Assembly: GCA_037176905.1 (NCBI GenBank)
Contig: JBBBWG010024445.1
Span: forward strand, 9,420 to 73,419
Length of the DNA: 64,000 nucleotides
Direction of reading: 5' to 3'
Source of the DNA: Azolla pinnata
Lineage: Eukaryota > Streptophyta > Polypodiopsida > Salviniales > Salviniaceae
The notes below the pieces were generated by a model. The model did not search any database. It worked only from the letters and a program-made list of their open reading frames with translations, and was not told the DNA's origin. A program made the translations under genes and the position numbers. Below are positions 9,953 to 21,313 of this stretch, piece after piece; within the stretch, counting starts at the first letter, position 1; the number at the start of each line of letters is the position of its first letter.

Positions 9953-11107
9953 TGCAAATTAGATTTGGTATATAGAATCCATTCAAATCCAAGCCACTAA
10001 ATGTTGGGCCTACTACCATTCTTCTCCAGACTCAATGTCTGCATTCTTAGTGTGTGGCAAGATGGAAGAATCATCGGACTTTCGGAGCCGTCAAATTCTG
10101 CCCATCTTGAAGGTGAAGCGAAGAGAGGATTTCTCGGAAAATTCAGAGTTCGAGCTCTCTCCGATTTGGGGCCTTCAAGGATCATAACCTTTCGATGAAA
10201 TATGGGCTTAGGGGATCGTCTGAGCTTCGGATGAAATCAAATAAAAACAATCCAATCATCAAATCTCTTTGACCTTAAATCGATTCAGATTTCACTTGCA
10301 ACTCCAGACCACTGCCACAGCATTCTGGTCCATGTTGAAAACCATACACAAATTTAGAGGTCCATAAGCACAAAAGCAAATATATATATATAAACATACT
10401 GGACTTTGGACTACTCACTGATTCCACATATTCAAACAAAACACCATTTGAAACACCCATAAGCACAAGTGCAAATGTATACACTAGATAGTCAAAATAG
10501 GAAGCTGTCATCCTTGATTGTTCAAAGCGTCTCGACATCAATGACAGTTCAGAGCAGCCTCCAATTGCATCTCTTGGCCTCTACATGGATTGTGCAATAT
10601 TGAAGGACAATAGGAACAACCACAGATACTGCTATAATTGTTGAGCTATATGTTCAACGAGGATCGAATTGAATGTATTTGGTAATCACGATTCACATCA
10701 GTAAAGTGTCATCCAATGGCTGCCCAAAACCGGCATCAACCCAAAGAGTAAACTTATCTACACACTCCCTAGAGCATATAAAGGATTCGCCTAATGCATA
10801 AAAACACCTCACTCTAACCTGAGTTACACAAATCGATCTATTGCATACAAACAACAAGGTCCGAGTAAGGAAAGGGTGACTATAAACAAACTATGTGGAA
10901 TTTGGTGCTCACAGACAGCAGTTCGCTGCAGGGATCAAGTAGTATATCATGATGACATTTGTCAAAATCAGTCAGAACTCCGAACAGATCTCAATTAGAT
11001 TGCTAAAACTGGGGCTTAGCAGCCACAAAGAGTAAGATTAGTGTGTCTTCAAGAATTTGCTTGAGATTGACCTGCGACTGTCGTAACCCTTCTTGTGTCA
11101 AGGGGCA
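9953..11107. other. Intergenic: convergent 3' ends of PPR and SR34 genes
   Basis: About 1.15 kb of AT-rich sequence between two converging genes. It should hold both 3' UTRs. No reading frame here shows recognisable protein content, and I see no repeats of note. Confidence 0.5.
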
Positions 11108-14100
11108 TCAGCTCTGCTACACAGAAAATGCAATCAGCAAAAACATTTGTTAAAAAAATCGACCAACCAGAATGGACATAGTACAAATTACTTACAGTCT
11201 GAACTGATGGACTCCTGTTGTGCACCGGTGCTCCATCCAAGCTCTTCACTGGCTGTTTGTATAGACCAATCATGCAGTAGATACATCAGAAGGCCCATGA
11301 CATATTTTACATCATAAACGGTTGCATTGCACCAGAACATGTAAATAGACTGCAGAATGAGCTTATGCTCCACAACTCACCGAGCCAGAAGGTGATCTTG
11401 CCTTGACTGGTGTTCGACTTGGACTCCGACTTCGACTACTGCAAATAAAGAGTCCTGAATATTGAGTTCTATACTTGGAATGAAACCTCAATCAAGATCC
11501 GGTACTCCATTAACTATTATTGACCAATCACTAGGGAATGAAATTTGTAAATACTCCCCTGATAACCATTTCAGCTTATTTTAGAAGCTTTATGGTATGC
11601 CGGCCATCCATAACCTCACCAGATTAGGAAAATACACAGAATACTACTCAATCCCATATAATAACCACATAATTAGTTAACAAGGAGCCCTCAATGGAGT
11701 AAATTCAAGTGCCACTAATCATGCGATACATCGATCCATAACTTGGAACTAAGGAAGTTGATTATTCATCAACTATTGTAGCCAGAGTAGGGCATGGCTA
11801 ATTTATTCATGAATGATGATTGACATGCCAATGACCAGGAAAAAAATTATTACCTTAGGTCACCTAATATTAGGAATAAAAAATCACATTTGCTCATGGC
11901 CTAATACTCAGAAACAAAGGATTATGCTGCATCATCATCATCAACTTGGTGAAATTTCAATAAGCACCCTTGAACTTTTATTTCCAATATTAGTTACTAA
12001 GTGTTCATGATTTCCAATATGAGGTGGTGAACTTGAAATAAGAGAACAAGTTTCTAGAGTAACATAAAATGTTCTTACTCTTTCTATCTAATTTATCATG
12101 ATGCGTAGAACCCATCCACCAACCCTAGAGCAAATTGATTCATATAATTCATAAGTCATTGTTTTATACACCATGGGGTATATCGCTCCTAGAAAACAAT
12201 TCTGGTGTGAGTAATGTTGTAATCCTAAAATTTTCCACATGACTAAGAACTAACTTGGTGCAAGGATTAGTTAAGAAGCTTTTAACGCATTATTTTAACC
12301 ATACATTGGCTCAATTTTTTTATTCCCAGAATTTACAGATTTTTTTATTTTGTTTCTTTTTCTTTACAAGCCCGTATGCAGGGATCTTCTACCCTCCTTG
12401 CAACTGTGAGATAAAAACTCAAGGCCTCTTTAAGGATCAACCTCAAAAGGGAATATTATAGCCCTCAAGGTCCCCACTCCAAGAATTCTCCATCAAGCTG
12501 GTGAACACAAGTACAGCACCTCAATTTTGGATACAAGAATGGTAGGACAATTTGATCCTTCTAAGCTCACCGTAACAATTTATTGGCCTTCACACTTGCT
12601 ATAAATTTCTTAGATATTGATGATATTTATCTTACATCCGTGGCTTTACAGTATATACCTTAAATATACATGGCAAGTGATCACAAGGGGACATGATATC
12701 TAATGTTGGTCAATATGGCAAAGTGATGATACTATAGAATGAATCTTAAACTGCCTAATAAAAACATACCCCAGAATTATCTCCATAACTTGATGTTCGT
12801 ATACCAACATGCACCCAATCCTTGACTTTCTTAAGAGGGACTTCTCTCCAAGTTTCCAATGAAAGAGCTGTCCTTTCGGAGAGGCCAGTGATGTAGGAAA
12901 TGCCAATTTATTAACATTCTTGAATCCTGATATGTACCATACTGATGATTTTGCACCAAGAAATCAATTATCCATAAAAACATTGACTGTGGATGGGACA
13001 AAGAAACAGCGCCACATCTATTAACATCTCTGAGAGGCCAGAATGCCTATAAAACCATACTAGTGATTAAATTTTAATATTATTGTCAATCCTAAACAAT
13101 GCAACTAAATCAAGATAGAGAAGCTATGTCTGGCTCCTTGGCAATAATTTTTTATTGAGCACCTAGATATGATTTTGAGAAATGATATAATTATAAGATC
13201 ATAGACTTTCTTCCTGATTTTCTTCAATGATACTTCAACATAAATTTCTAAATGATACTCAAACAGAGATGATAATGATGGAATCCGTGATGATTTTCTT
13301 TAAATAGGTACGATGGCACGATCAGCCAAAAGAAAGTGCACATCAAGTAAAGAAAAGAACCCTCACCTGCGTGGACTTCTGCTATGATTACGGTCATAGC
13401 TAGCACTGCTATGACTTCTGCTAGGGCTGCGGCTCCGACTACGGCTACGGCTCCAGCTCTGGCTACGGCTACGGCTACGGCTACGGCTACGGTTACGGCT
13501 TCGGCCTCGACCGCGGCCTCTGCTTCGGCTGCGGCTGCGGCTGCGACTGCGGCTCCTTGCATTACTTTTATCTTCTCTCACCTGTGCAAAAGGTTATTAA
13601 AATGACTTCTTCCTCCATACCTATCTGTAAAAGAAATACGTTCTCATCATGGGAATCCCTTACCCTTATATAACCTTTAGCAAAAGGATTTCTAAACTCT
13701 GAATCATCCAGTTTCCGTATCTAGAAAGAGAAATATCCATCCAATAAGATTGTTTGATGAACTTCCCACAGAAAACTTTACTGAGAAGTGCATACCGCAT
13801 ATTTCATATCATCATAATTTGTGTAGTCTACGATGCCAACTAGTCCTGATAACCACAAAATTTTAAACAATGGGTATAGTAATCGATAAGATTTACATAT
13901 GGAAGGAAAACTAAAACACACAAAATAATTATTGATGTGCTTGCTCATCATTAGAAAGCTGCTCACCCCTTCCATCTCGAAACACTTGAGCAAAACAAAC
14001 CTCACCACCAGCACGACGCATATGATCCTACAAAAAGGAAGTGGTAAAACCAAGGACCTTCAAAAGCTCCAAACTAAGTTCAAGTACCACTACAATTTCA

Positions 14101-16130
14101 TCAAACCTTAAGATCCTGCCAGGATGCTGATGATGGCAACCCAGTTACAACTACTGCATGTAAATAATTCAGCAGTTAACTTAAAATCATCTCTACGTGG
14201 AACAAAGATGCAGAACTTTAAGTTAGACAGCTTACCCCTATAGTCTGAACGCCTTGAAACCCCAGCCACTCTTCCACCCGAATAGCTGAAGTTGCTATTG
14301 CGATCAGAAGATGATGATTGGCCTCTACCACCATGAGCCATCTCAACCTAGAGAATCACAAGGTTTTGCAAATTCAAGGAAATCGTTTGAATAATAATCC
14401 ACGATGAAATTCCATACACATGTACATGTATCCTAGACATCATGCTCAAATGATGCGTACTATGCAATACTCAACAATCACAGCTATATAAACCATATAT
14501 TTCCAATAATAATTTAAAATTTTAATGGTAGACTTCATACTATCTGCATATAAGTATTCATTGAGGTTACATATCCCCAGATTTAGTGTTGGCACCCCAT
14601 CAGGGAAACAAATTCCAGATGTGCTATGTCTGATGGCTCGTATTTGTACACAAATGGGGATGGCATGCAGATTTACTATAGCAGTTGTTCATATATTGAG
14701 GTGGAGTGAGCAATGAGCATTACAAGTAGGGAAATCTGAGTCAAAGGTTTGAACTTTTGACTCAAATTCCATAGTCAAAAGTGTATTATATGCTATTGAA
14801 CCCAACAGAATGATGCAGTAAGTATGAAGATGATGACAAAGACGATCACAGCAATGATAGATAGAAATACTCTAAACCCTGCAGCATCCCTGAGGTTTTT
14901 AATTTTAATACTTTATTATTTCTCAATTGATAATCACCCTTAAGCTTTCTTCCTATTAAAATATGTTTAAAACCCATCAATACCTCTTTTTCAGAGGGTT
15001 CAATTGATAATTACTCTTTGGCTTTCCTTCAATTAAAATATGCTCAAAACCCATCGAATTTAGATTGCTCACAAGTTAACATAGACTTTTGGCCCTATCT
15101 TTCTCCCTATTTGGATTTTTCTGGGGGTTTGCATGTATATATGCATATCAACTCAGGTAAGCCAACCACGTCAACGAACGAAATTTATGGATGATGCAGG
15201 TTTGGCTTGATGGAGGAAATGAATACGAACAGAGCACATGCTTATCCAAGTTAATACTTCAAGTGTCAACTTTGGCGGGTTCACGCTCTTTTCCTTGTTT
15301 CTGTTTGCTCCTATCCACACAAAGCCATGATACATGCCAACTCGTATGGGTGATTCACATTCACTTGCACACAAACGGACACAGCTCACATGGTCAGACA
15401 TAAGAACCTACATACCAACTTATGGTTGAGTCATCAACTCACACAAGTAGTATAGTAGAAAATTCTAATACCCTTATAATCCCAATGGGACAAATATGTG
15501 ACCCAAGTGAACCTTTATACTATGACAGATGACCAAGATTCATTTTAATAAAATCTTCTAATGATTGCAACAACTTCATGGTATACAATATCAAAATCTG
15601 TAAATAAAACTAACATGTAATAGACATGCTCATAGGGCAACAGCTTCAATCGAATTAGAAAACATACCCTTAGGTGATATCCATCAAAACTATACCCATC
15701 ACGCCCTCTAATTGCAGCTTCAGCATCCCGCTCATCTTCAAACTACAGAACTCAACCCACAGCAAATTAGATATCTAAACATTGAGAGACTGGCAAAACC
15801 TCAAGATTTTATTTGGCTGCAGCACATCACCTCAATAAAGCAATAGCCGGGAGGACGAGCAGGCACTTTCAAATCAATTTCAATAATAGGACCATACTAC
15901 ACAAACATAAAAAAATTAGAATGTGTAAAGACTGAAAACTTTTAGAATTTTTATCCAATGAAATTATCGATATGAAGTATTATGACATTGTTTACAACAG
16001 CCTAAATAACGGACAAAATGCTTTACAAATTACGCATATTAACCTTGTAAAAGAGATTTTCAACCTCCGCTTCACGGATGTCCACAGGAAGATTTCCCAC
16101 ATAAATTGTCCGACTTGAGCGACGGTTCAT
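11108..16130 (-). CDS. SR34: SR34/ASF-SF2-type serine/arginine-rich splicing factor
   Basis: Twelve coding exons on the minus strand: 16044-16130, 15831-15896, 15668-15742, 14236-14347, 14107-14150, 13967-14027, 13796-13845, 13664-13720, 13367-13581, 11381-11438, 11196-11252, 11108-11116. All junctions are GT-AG and in phase; the product is about 296 residues, usual for the family (about 300). It binds exonic enhancers in the nucleus and recruits U1 snRNP and U2AF. RRM1 covers about residues 6-80 ([16 protein letters not shown]). The pseudo-RRM covers about 113-190 and bears the SR-specific heptad SWQDLKD at 123-129. An RS domain starts near 194, followed by SPSRTPVK-like sequence as in SR34. 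Introns of 1320 bp (after exon 3) and 1928 bp (after exon 9) are far longer than the others; long introns in this family often host regulated alternative splicing. Only the tiny last exon is uncertain. Confidence 0.93.
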
Positions 16131-17530
16131 AGCTACAGTTCAATAACTCAACTTTGACAACACTGTAGATGCAAAGGTTAATACTCACTAAAATGGAAAC
16201 TAACAACACACATACAAATACAGTTTATCACAAAAATTCACAATGAATTAAGCATTGTTAGAGAATGAACATAATAATGGATCTTGTTGCCATGTTGGGC
16301 CAAAGGTCATTGTATAAAAGCTATGAGGGCAATTCAAAAGTATTTAAATCCCACGCTTCCTTCTCTCATTTCCTTGCCATGATATGTAGCGTATCAAACT
16401 GAAGAGATGTATTTGTCGTTCACTAAATGCTCTCTCCTAGCACGGTTTCAAAGAACAAATGCAAAACAATTTCCCCCCTTCCCATCATTGTCCCCAGATC
16501 CTTCGTTCTCCCTCATTCCCAAACTATACCATGCTACTGCATGTTGAAGAGCTCCTTTTGTCCAAGCTCCATGCATCTATCCATAATCAACAATAAGGTA
16601 TGGTCACGACATTTACAATTTTGGGTAAAGCCAACAACTCCATAGAAATTGATATGACAGACAGCTTATCAGAATCCGGATTTATTTTTTGAACAAGCAG
16701 AGCTTCACTCTAAAATTTTATTTCTTCTAAACAAACTAGAAAGGAAAAAAACAAAGCAGCATATTCATTTACATAACTTACCAGACTCACATTACATTGC
16801 ATATAATGACAATAACATTGAAGAGGCTGGCCTTTTGCGCCTTACTTCTGTTACTTTAACAGGTAACTGGCAGACTAGAATCTGTGATATGAATGTTGAC
16901 TGAAATTTGGCATGTTCATTCAACACTAACAGGCCCACAATTCATTCCGTAATAACGAAAATAAAGTTGGAAAGGCGGGCCGTTTGCACATTATTTGTGT
17001 AATCTTACGGGGGAACTGGCCAGCCAGAATCTTTTGAGTTCTAAAGTTGCATTTGATGATCAACAAGTAAAAATATCCACACTTGAATGTTGTTAGATGA
17101 ATCTCCATATTTAGGCATATGATTCGGGCTTCTTTCGATGAGAATTCGACAAAACCCGCAGCTGCGTTGCTGATGTATACAACGAGGACGAGAGTTAACA
17201 ATGGAAATTCCCATAGTTTGGGAGGCCGAAGATGAGAGGACTGACGGCGAGATTCCCATGGTCACCAGCTGAGAGCCAGCTAGCTCGAGAACGTTCCATA
17301 CTTTGGACGTGCGCTAAGGGCGCGGCTGCACGCGCGAACCTGTCTGTGTATGCGCGATGAAAACTCTGCTGTGCGTGCGTTAACCATGTACGCGAGAGGA
17401 TTCCGAGCAGAGAGGAGAGAGAAAGGGAAGGGGAAAACGGACCTGTGGCAGTGGATCGGGGGGCGATGGAAGCAGGCGTCGCGTCGCGTCTGCGGGCTCT
17501 GCAGGTGCAGGAATTAGGGTTTCCAATCAG
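16131..17530 (-). promoter_or_regulatory. SR34 5' leader with a 1.28-kb leader intron
   Basis: On the minus strand a polypyrimidine-rich acceptor ending at 16163 precedes 32 bp of leader (16131-16162) before the ATG. A matching donor (CACAG|GTCCG) lies at 17442/17443, so a leader intron of about 1.28 kb is likely. The first leader exon would run from about 17520 to 17443 and begins near a telo-box (AAACCCTAATT, 17512-17522). A TATA sequence lies about 25-30 bp further upstream at 17541-17550. This is a model from sequence signals only. Confidence 0.6.
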
Positions 17531-18740
17531 AATCAAACAGTGGTATATAATTCTCTTGTGAAATTTTCAATATATAATTTCAAAGACATTGGGCTCCAAA
17601 TTTGCAGGGGGAAACTGCATTCTTTTGGGGACCAGATTTTGCAAAAAAAAACTCTCTTCTGTATGTGCCATGTGGAATTGCATATGCATGTTGTACTCGC
17701 ATCGAGCGGATTTGACGAAACCGTCGATTTCGCACGCGATAGAGGAATATGTATGATTTGNNNNNNNNNNNNNNNNNNNNNNNNNNNNNNNNNNNNNNNN
17801 NNNNNNNNNNNNNNNNNNNNNNNNNNNNNNNNNNNNNNNNNNNNNNNNNNNNNNNNNNNNATAATTCTCAGAATGGCCTTGTGAAATTTTCAATATATAA
17901 TTTCAAAGACATTGGGCTCCAATTTTGCAGGGGGAAACTGCATTCTTTTGGGGACCAGATTCTGCAAAAAAAAACTCTCTTCTGTATGTGCCATGTGGAA
18001 TTGCACATGCATGTTGTACTCGCATCGAGCGGATTTGACGAAACCGTCGATTTCGCACGCGATAGAGGAATATGTATGATTTGCCGAGAGCGCCGGAGGA
18101 GCGAGGAAGCTAGGGGCTGGAATCAGGGTTTCCAATCACAATCAAAGAGTGGTATATAATTCTCAGAATGGCCTTGTGAAATTTTCAATATATAATTTCA
18201 AAGACATTGGGCTCCAATTTTGCAGGGGGAAAGAGGTTTTGCATTTTTTTGGGGGACAAGTCTCTTCTATATGTGCCATGTGGAATTGCATATGCATGTT
18301 GTACTCGCATCGAGCGGATTTGACAAAACTGTCGATTTTGCACGCGAAAGAGGAATATAATTTGCCGAGAGCGCCTGAGGAGCGAGGAAGCTAGGGGCAG
18401 GAATTAGGGTTTCCAATCACAATCAAAGAGTGGTATATAATTCTCAGAATGGCCTTGTGAAATTTTTCAACATATAATTTCAAAGACATTGGGCTCCAAA
18501 TTTGCAGGGGAAAGAGGTTCTTCATTTTTTTGGGGGTGGATTTTGCAAAAAAAAAAACTCTCTTTTGTATGTGCTATGTGGAATCACATATGCATGTGTA
18601 CACGCATCGAGCGGATTTGACGAAGCCATCGATTTCGCACTCGAAAGAGGAATATATATGATTTGCCGAGAGTGTCAGAGGAGGGCGAAAGCCGTTGATC
18701 AGCTTTTTCTGGCGATTTCAGGCGTTGGTAATTAAGACGT
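17507..18740. repeat. Tandem array of about 280-310-bp units carrying the SR34 core promoter
   Basis: At least four units are visible. Each contains, read on the minus strand, a TATA box (TTATATACC) followed about 25 bp later by the AAACCCT telo-box segment that marks the SR34 leader. The same base of the TATA segment falls at 17547, 17861, 18156 and 18437. The last two periods are 295 and 281 bp; the first spans an assembly gap. Units share long blocks such as CAAAGACATTGGGCTCCAA and CGCATCGAGCGGATTTGAC and differ mainly by short indels. Only the unit nearest the gene is in the expected promoter position; the others repeat the core promoter upstream. Confidence 0.85.
17761..17860. other. Assembly gap (100 N)
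   Basis: Exactly 100 unknown bases inside the SR34 promoter repeat array. The round length suggests an arbitrary placeholder, so the true number of repeat units is unknown. Confidence 0.98.
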
Positions 18741-20159
18741 CACGGACAAATAGAGCGGAGCTGGCCCAAGAAGACGGGATTTTATCGCTGATGGAGTTGG
18801 TGTGATGCAAGGGCCAGAAACAAGCATTAAAAAACACCCAGAGGCTTAATTTACAAATTACGACTTTACATTTGAACGTGTCATCCATTCTCTGACGGTG
18901 AGAACAAAAATAACGGGAGGTAAAAGTTCCATTTATTCAACCTCTCCATGACAGTAGTTGTATACACACACAAAGGGTCGTCTCAAGTTTGTCGAAACCT
19001 TAGTCTTAAATTTGTCAATCTTTTTGAAGTTCTATGGAGATCATCTCATTGTCCCTTTAAGGTATGCATAAGCTCCGGCCATATTGTCTTTACCGTTTCT
19101 ACAGGAGGCTCTATAACTCCTTGGAATGCTCGCAAGCATCTAGATATGGCCCACATAACAATTCCACGTTCTTACGCCATATGTATTGTCCTTAGGGTTC
19201 AAGGTTCAGGGTTTGGGGCGAGGTTTATCTCAGTAGCACACTCGCCATCTTGAGAGAAAGAAGAAGAAAAGCTCTGGCATTTGAAGACAAACCGATGATA
19301 ATGAGGGCAATCATCTGCACAAACAAAGAAGAAGCCCTTGGTGTAACACGAGGCCATTCTCGGAGTGAACAAGTATTGGTTCACGACATCGAGTATGAGG
19401 ATAGAGATCAAGGCTAAGGATGAACAAATCGAGGCAACGCAGTCGACAAACTCTCGTTTGCAAATGCCAAATACTTGAAATCGAACAAAAGGCCCATAAA
19501 CCCTTAAAGCCTAAACTGTAAAAAACCCTTGCTAGCAATAAACAGCTGCAAACGCTCGTTTTTCAACTAGAAGCGGAGTCTGATCTTGTCCCGACAGCTC
19601 GACGCCTCTAGCAGTACATGAGACATTGGCTTCAACACTTGTTTCGCAAGATTTGGGTTTTTTCAACTTGTTACGTTTCCCGCAAACCCTGCAGAGTCTC
19701 GCCTCATTGCTATTATTCCGATGTGCGACACAAACAACTATTGTCAACTCGATTCATCAGACTGAATCCCTCGGAGAATCAAAAATCGTCTCGAGATGCT
19801 GGTGCCGCCTGTCGAGATTTGTGGAGTGCCACAGAAGTGCATTCGATGGCAGACACGGAGTCAAAGAATATACGCAGAAGCTGCTATTTTGTTCCATTGT
19901 TGCTGCATTTTCTTAACATATTTAACGTATTTAACAGTTGTATGTTAAATTGCGTATTACAAATATTTATAGCTTCCTTATTAAATACTTTTAAAATACG
20001 CAGCATACGTACTATGTGCGTGTATAGTATGTTATGTACGTAACGACATTGCTTCACACACATTTTTATGAATACAAATTTGCCAGTTTTCATCACCAAG
20101 AATTTGAATCATGAGAGGGTTAGACATGGAAATTCATAAGAAAAGATGCCCAAAAATAA
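18741..20159. other. Intergenic between SR34 promoter array and the CAY tract
   Basis: About 1.4 kb with no gene I can support. Open frames such as 19618-20043 have no recognisable content and no splice partners. The stretch at 19920-20050 is AT-rich with several short TTTAA-like repeats. Confidence 0.45.
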
Positions 20160-21250
20160 AAAAGAAGCCCATCACCATCACCAACATTGTCACCATAACC
20201 ACCATCATCACCATATTCACCATCATCATAATCACCAGTATCATTACCATCATCACCATATTCACCATCATCATAATCACCAGTATCATCACCATCACCA
20301 TCACCATGATCATAATCGGCATACTCACCATCACCACCATCATCATCATCACCACCGACATCACCATGATCACGATCATGATCATCATCGCCACCACCAT
20401 CATCACCACCACCATCACCATCATTACCATCCCCTCCTCATCATCATCACCATCTCCTCATCATCATCATCACTATCATCATCACTATCACCATCACCAC
20501 CACCACTATCAGCAGGCAGCAACAGCACCACCACCATCATCATCACCATCATCATCACCATCTCGCTATCATCATCACCACTATCATTACCATCATCACT
20601 ATCACCATCACCACCATCATCATCATCACCACCGACATCACCATGATCACGATCATGATCATCATCGCCACCACCATCATCACCACCACCATCACCATCA
20701 TTACCATCCCCTCCTCATCATCATCACCATCTCCTCATCATCATCATCACTATCATCATCACTATCACCATCACCACCACCACTATCAGCAGGCAGCAAC
20801 AGCACCACCACCATCATCATCACCATCATCATCACCATCTCGCTATCATCATCACCACTATCATTACCATCATCACTATCACCATCACCATCATCATCAC
20901 CATTACCACCACCACCATCATCACCATTACCACCACCACCATCATCACCATCATCACCATTACCACCACCACTATCATCACCATCATCACCATTACCACC
21001 ACCACCACCATCACCATGACCACCACCACCACCACCATCATCAACATTATCATCATCACCATCATCACCATCAGAATCACCACCATCATCACCATTACCA
21101 CTACCACCACCATCACCATCATCACCATCATCATCACCATCAGAATCACCAACATCATCACCATCAGAATCACCACCATCATCACCATTACCACCACCAC
21201 CACCATCACCATCATCACCACTACCACCACCACCATCATCATCATTCACC
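20160..21250 (+). repeat. About 1.1 kb nearly G-free CAY (CAT/CAC/TAC) trinucleotide tract
   Basis: The plus strand is built almost wholly from CAT, CAC, TAC and ATC triplets and has hardly any G. Inside it a 277-bp segment is directly duplicated: AGCAGGCAGC at 20511 recurs at 20788 and ACCGACA at 20354 recurs at 20631. The frames rich in His, Ile/Thr or Ser/Pro are by-products of the repeat and not credible proteins. It ends in a TTC-rich run that abuts the ALG10 start. Confidence 0.92.
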
Positions 21251-21313
21251 ATCTTCTTCTTCGTCTGCTTCTTCTCTTCTTCTTCTTCTTCTTCTTCTTT
21301 CTGTCACATACAA
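21251..21313 (+). promoter_or_regulatory. Pyrimidine-rich (TTC)n leader of ALG10
   Basis: A CT-rich stretch with about nine TTC triplets directly precedes the ALG10 ATG. Pyrimidine-rich tracts are common in plant 5' UTRs and near transcription starts. No clear TATA box can be placed because the upstream 1.1 kb is simple repeat. Confidence 0.45.

Noticed and set aside
17540-18735. Repeated frames of about 80-130 residues in the SR34 upstream array
   Set aside because: They repeat because the DNA unit repeats; they cover TATA and leader sequence and differ by frame-changing indels between units.
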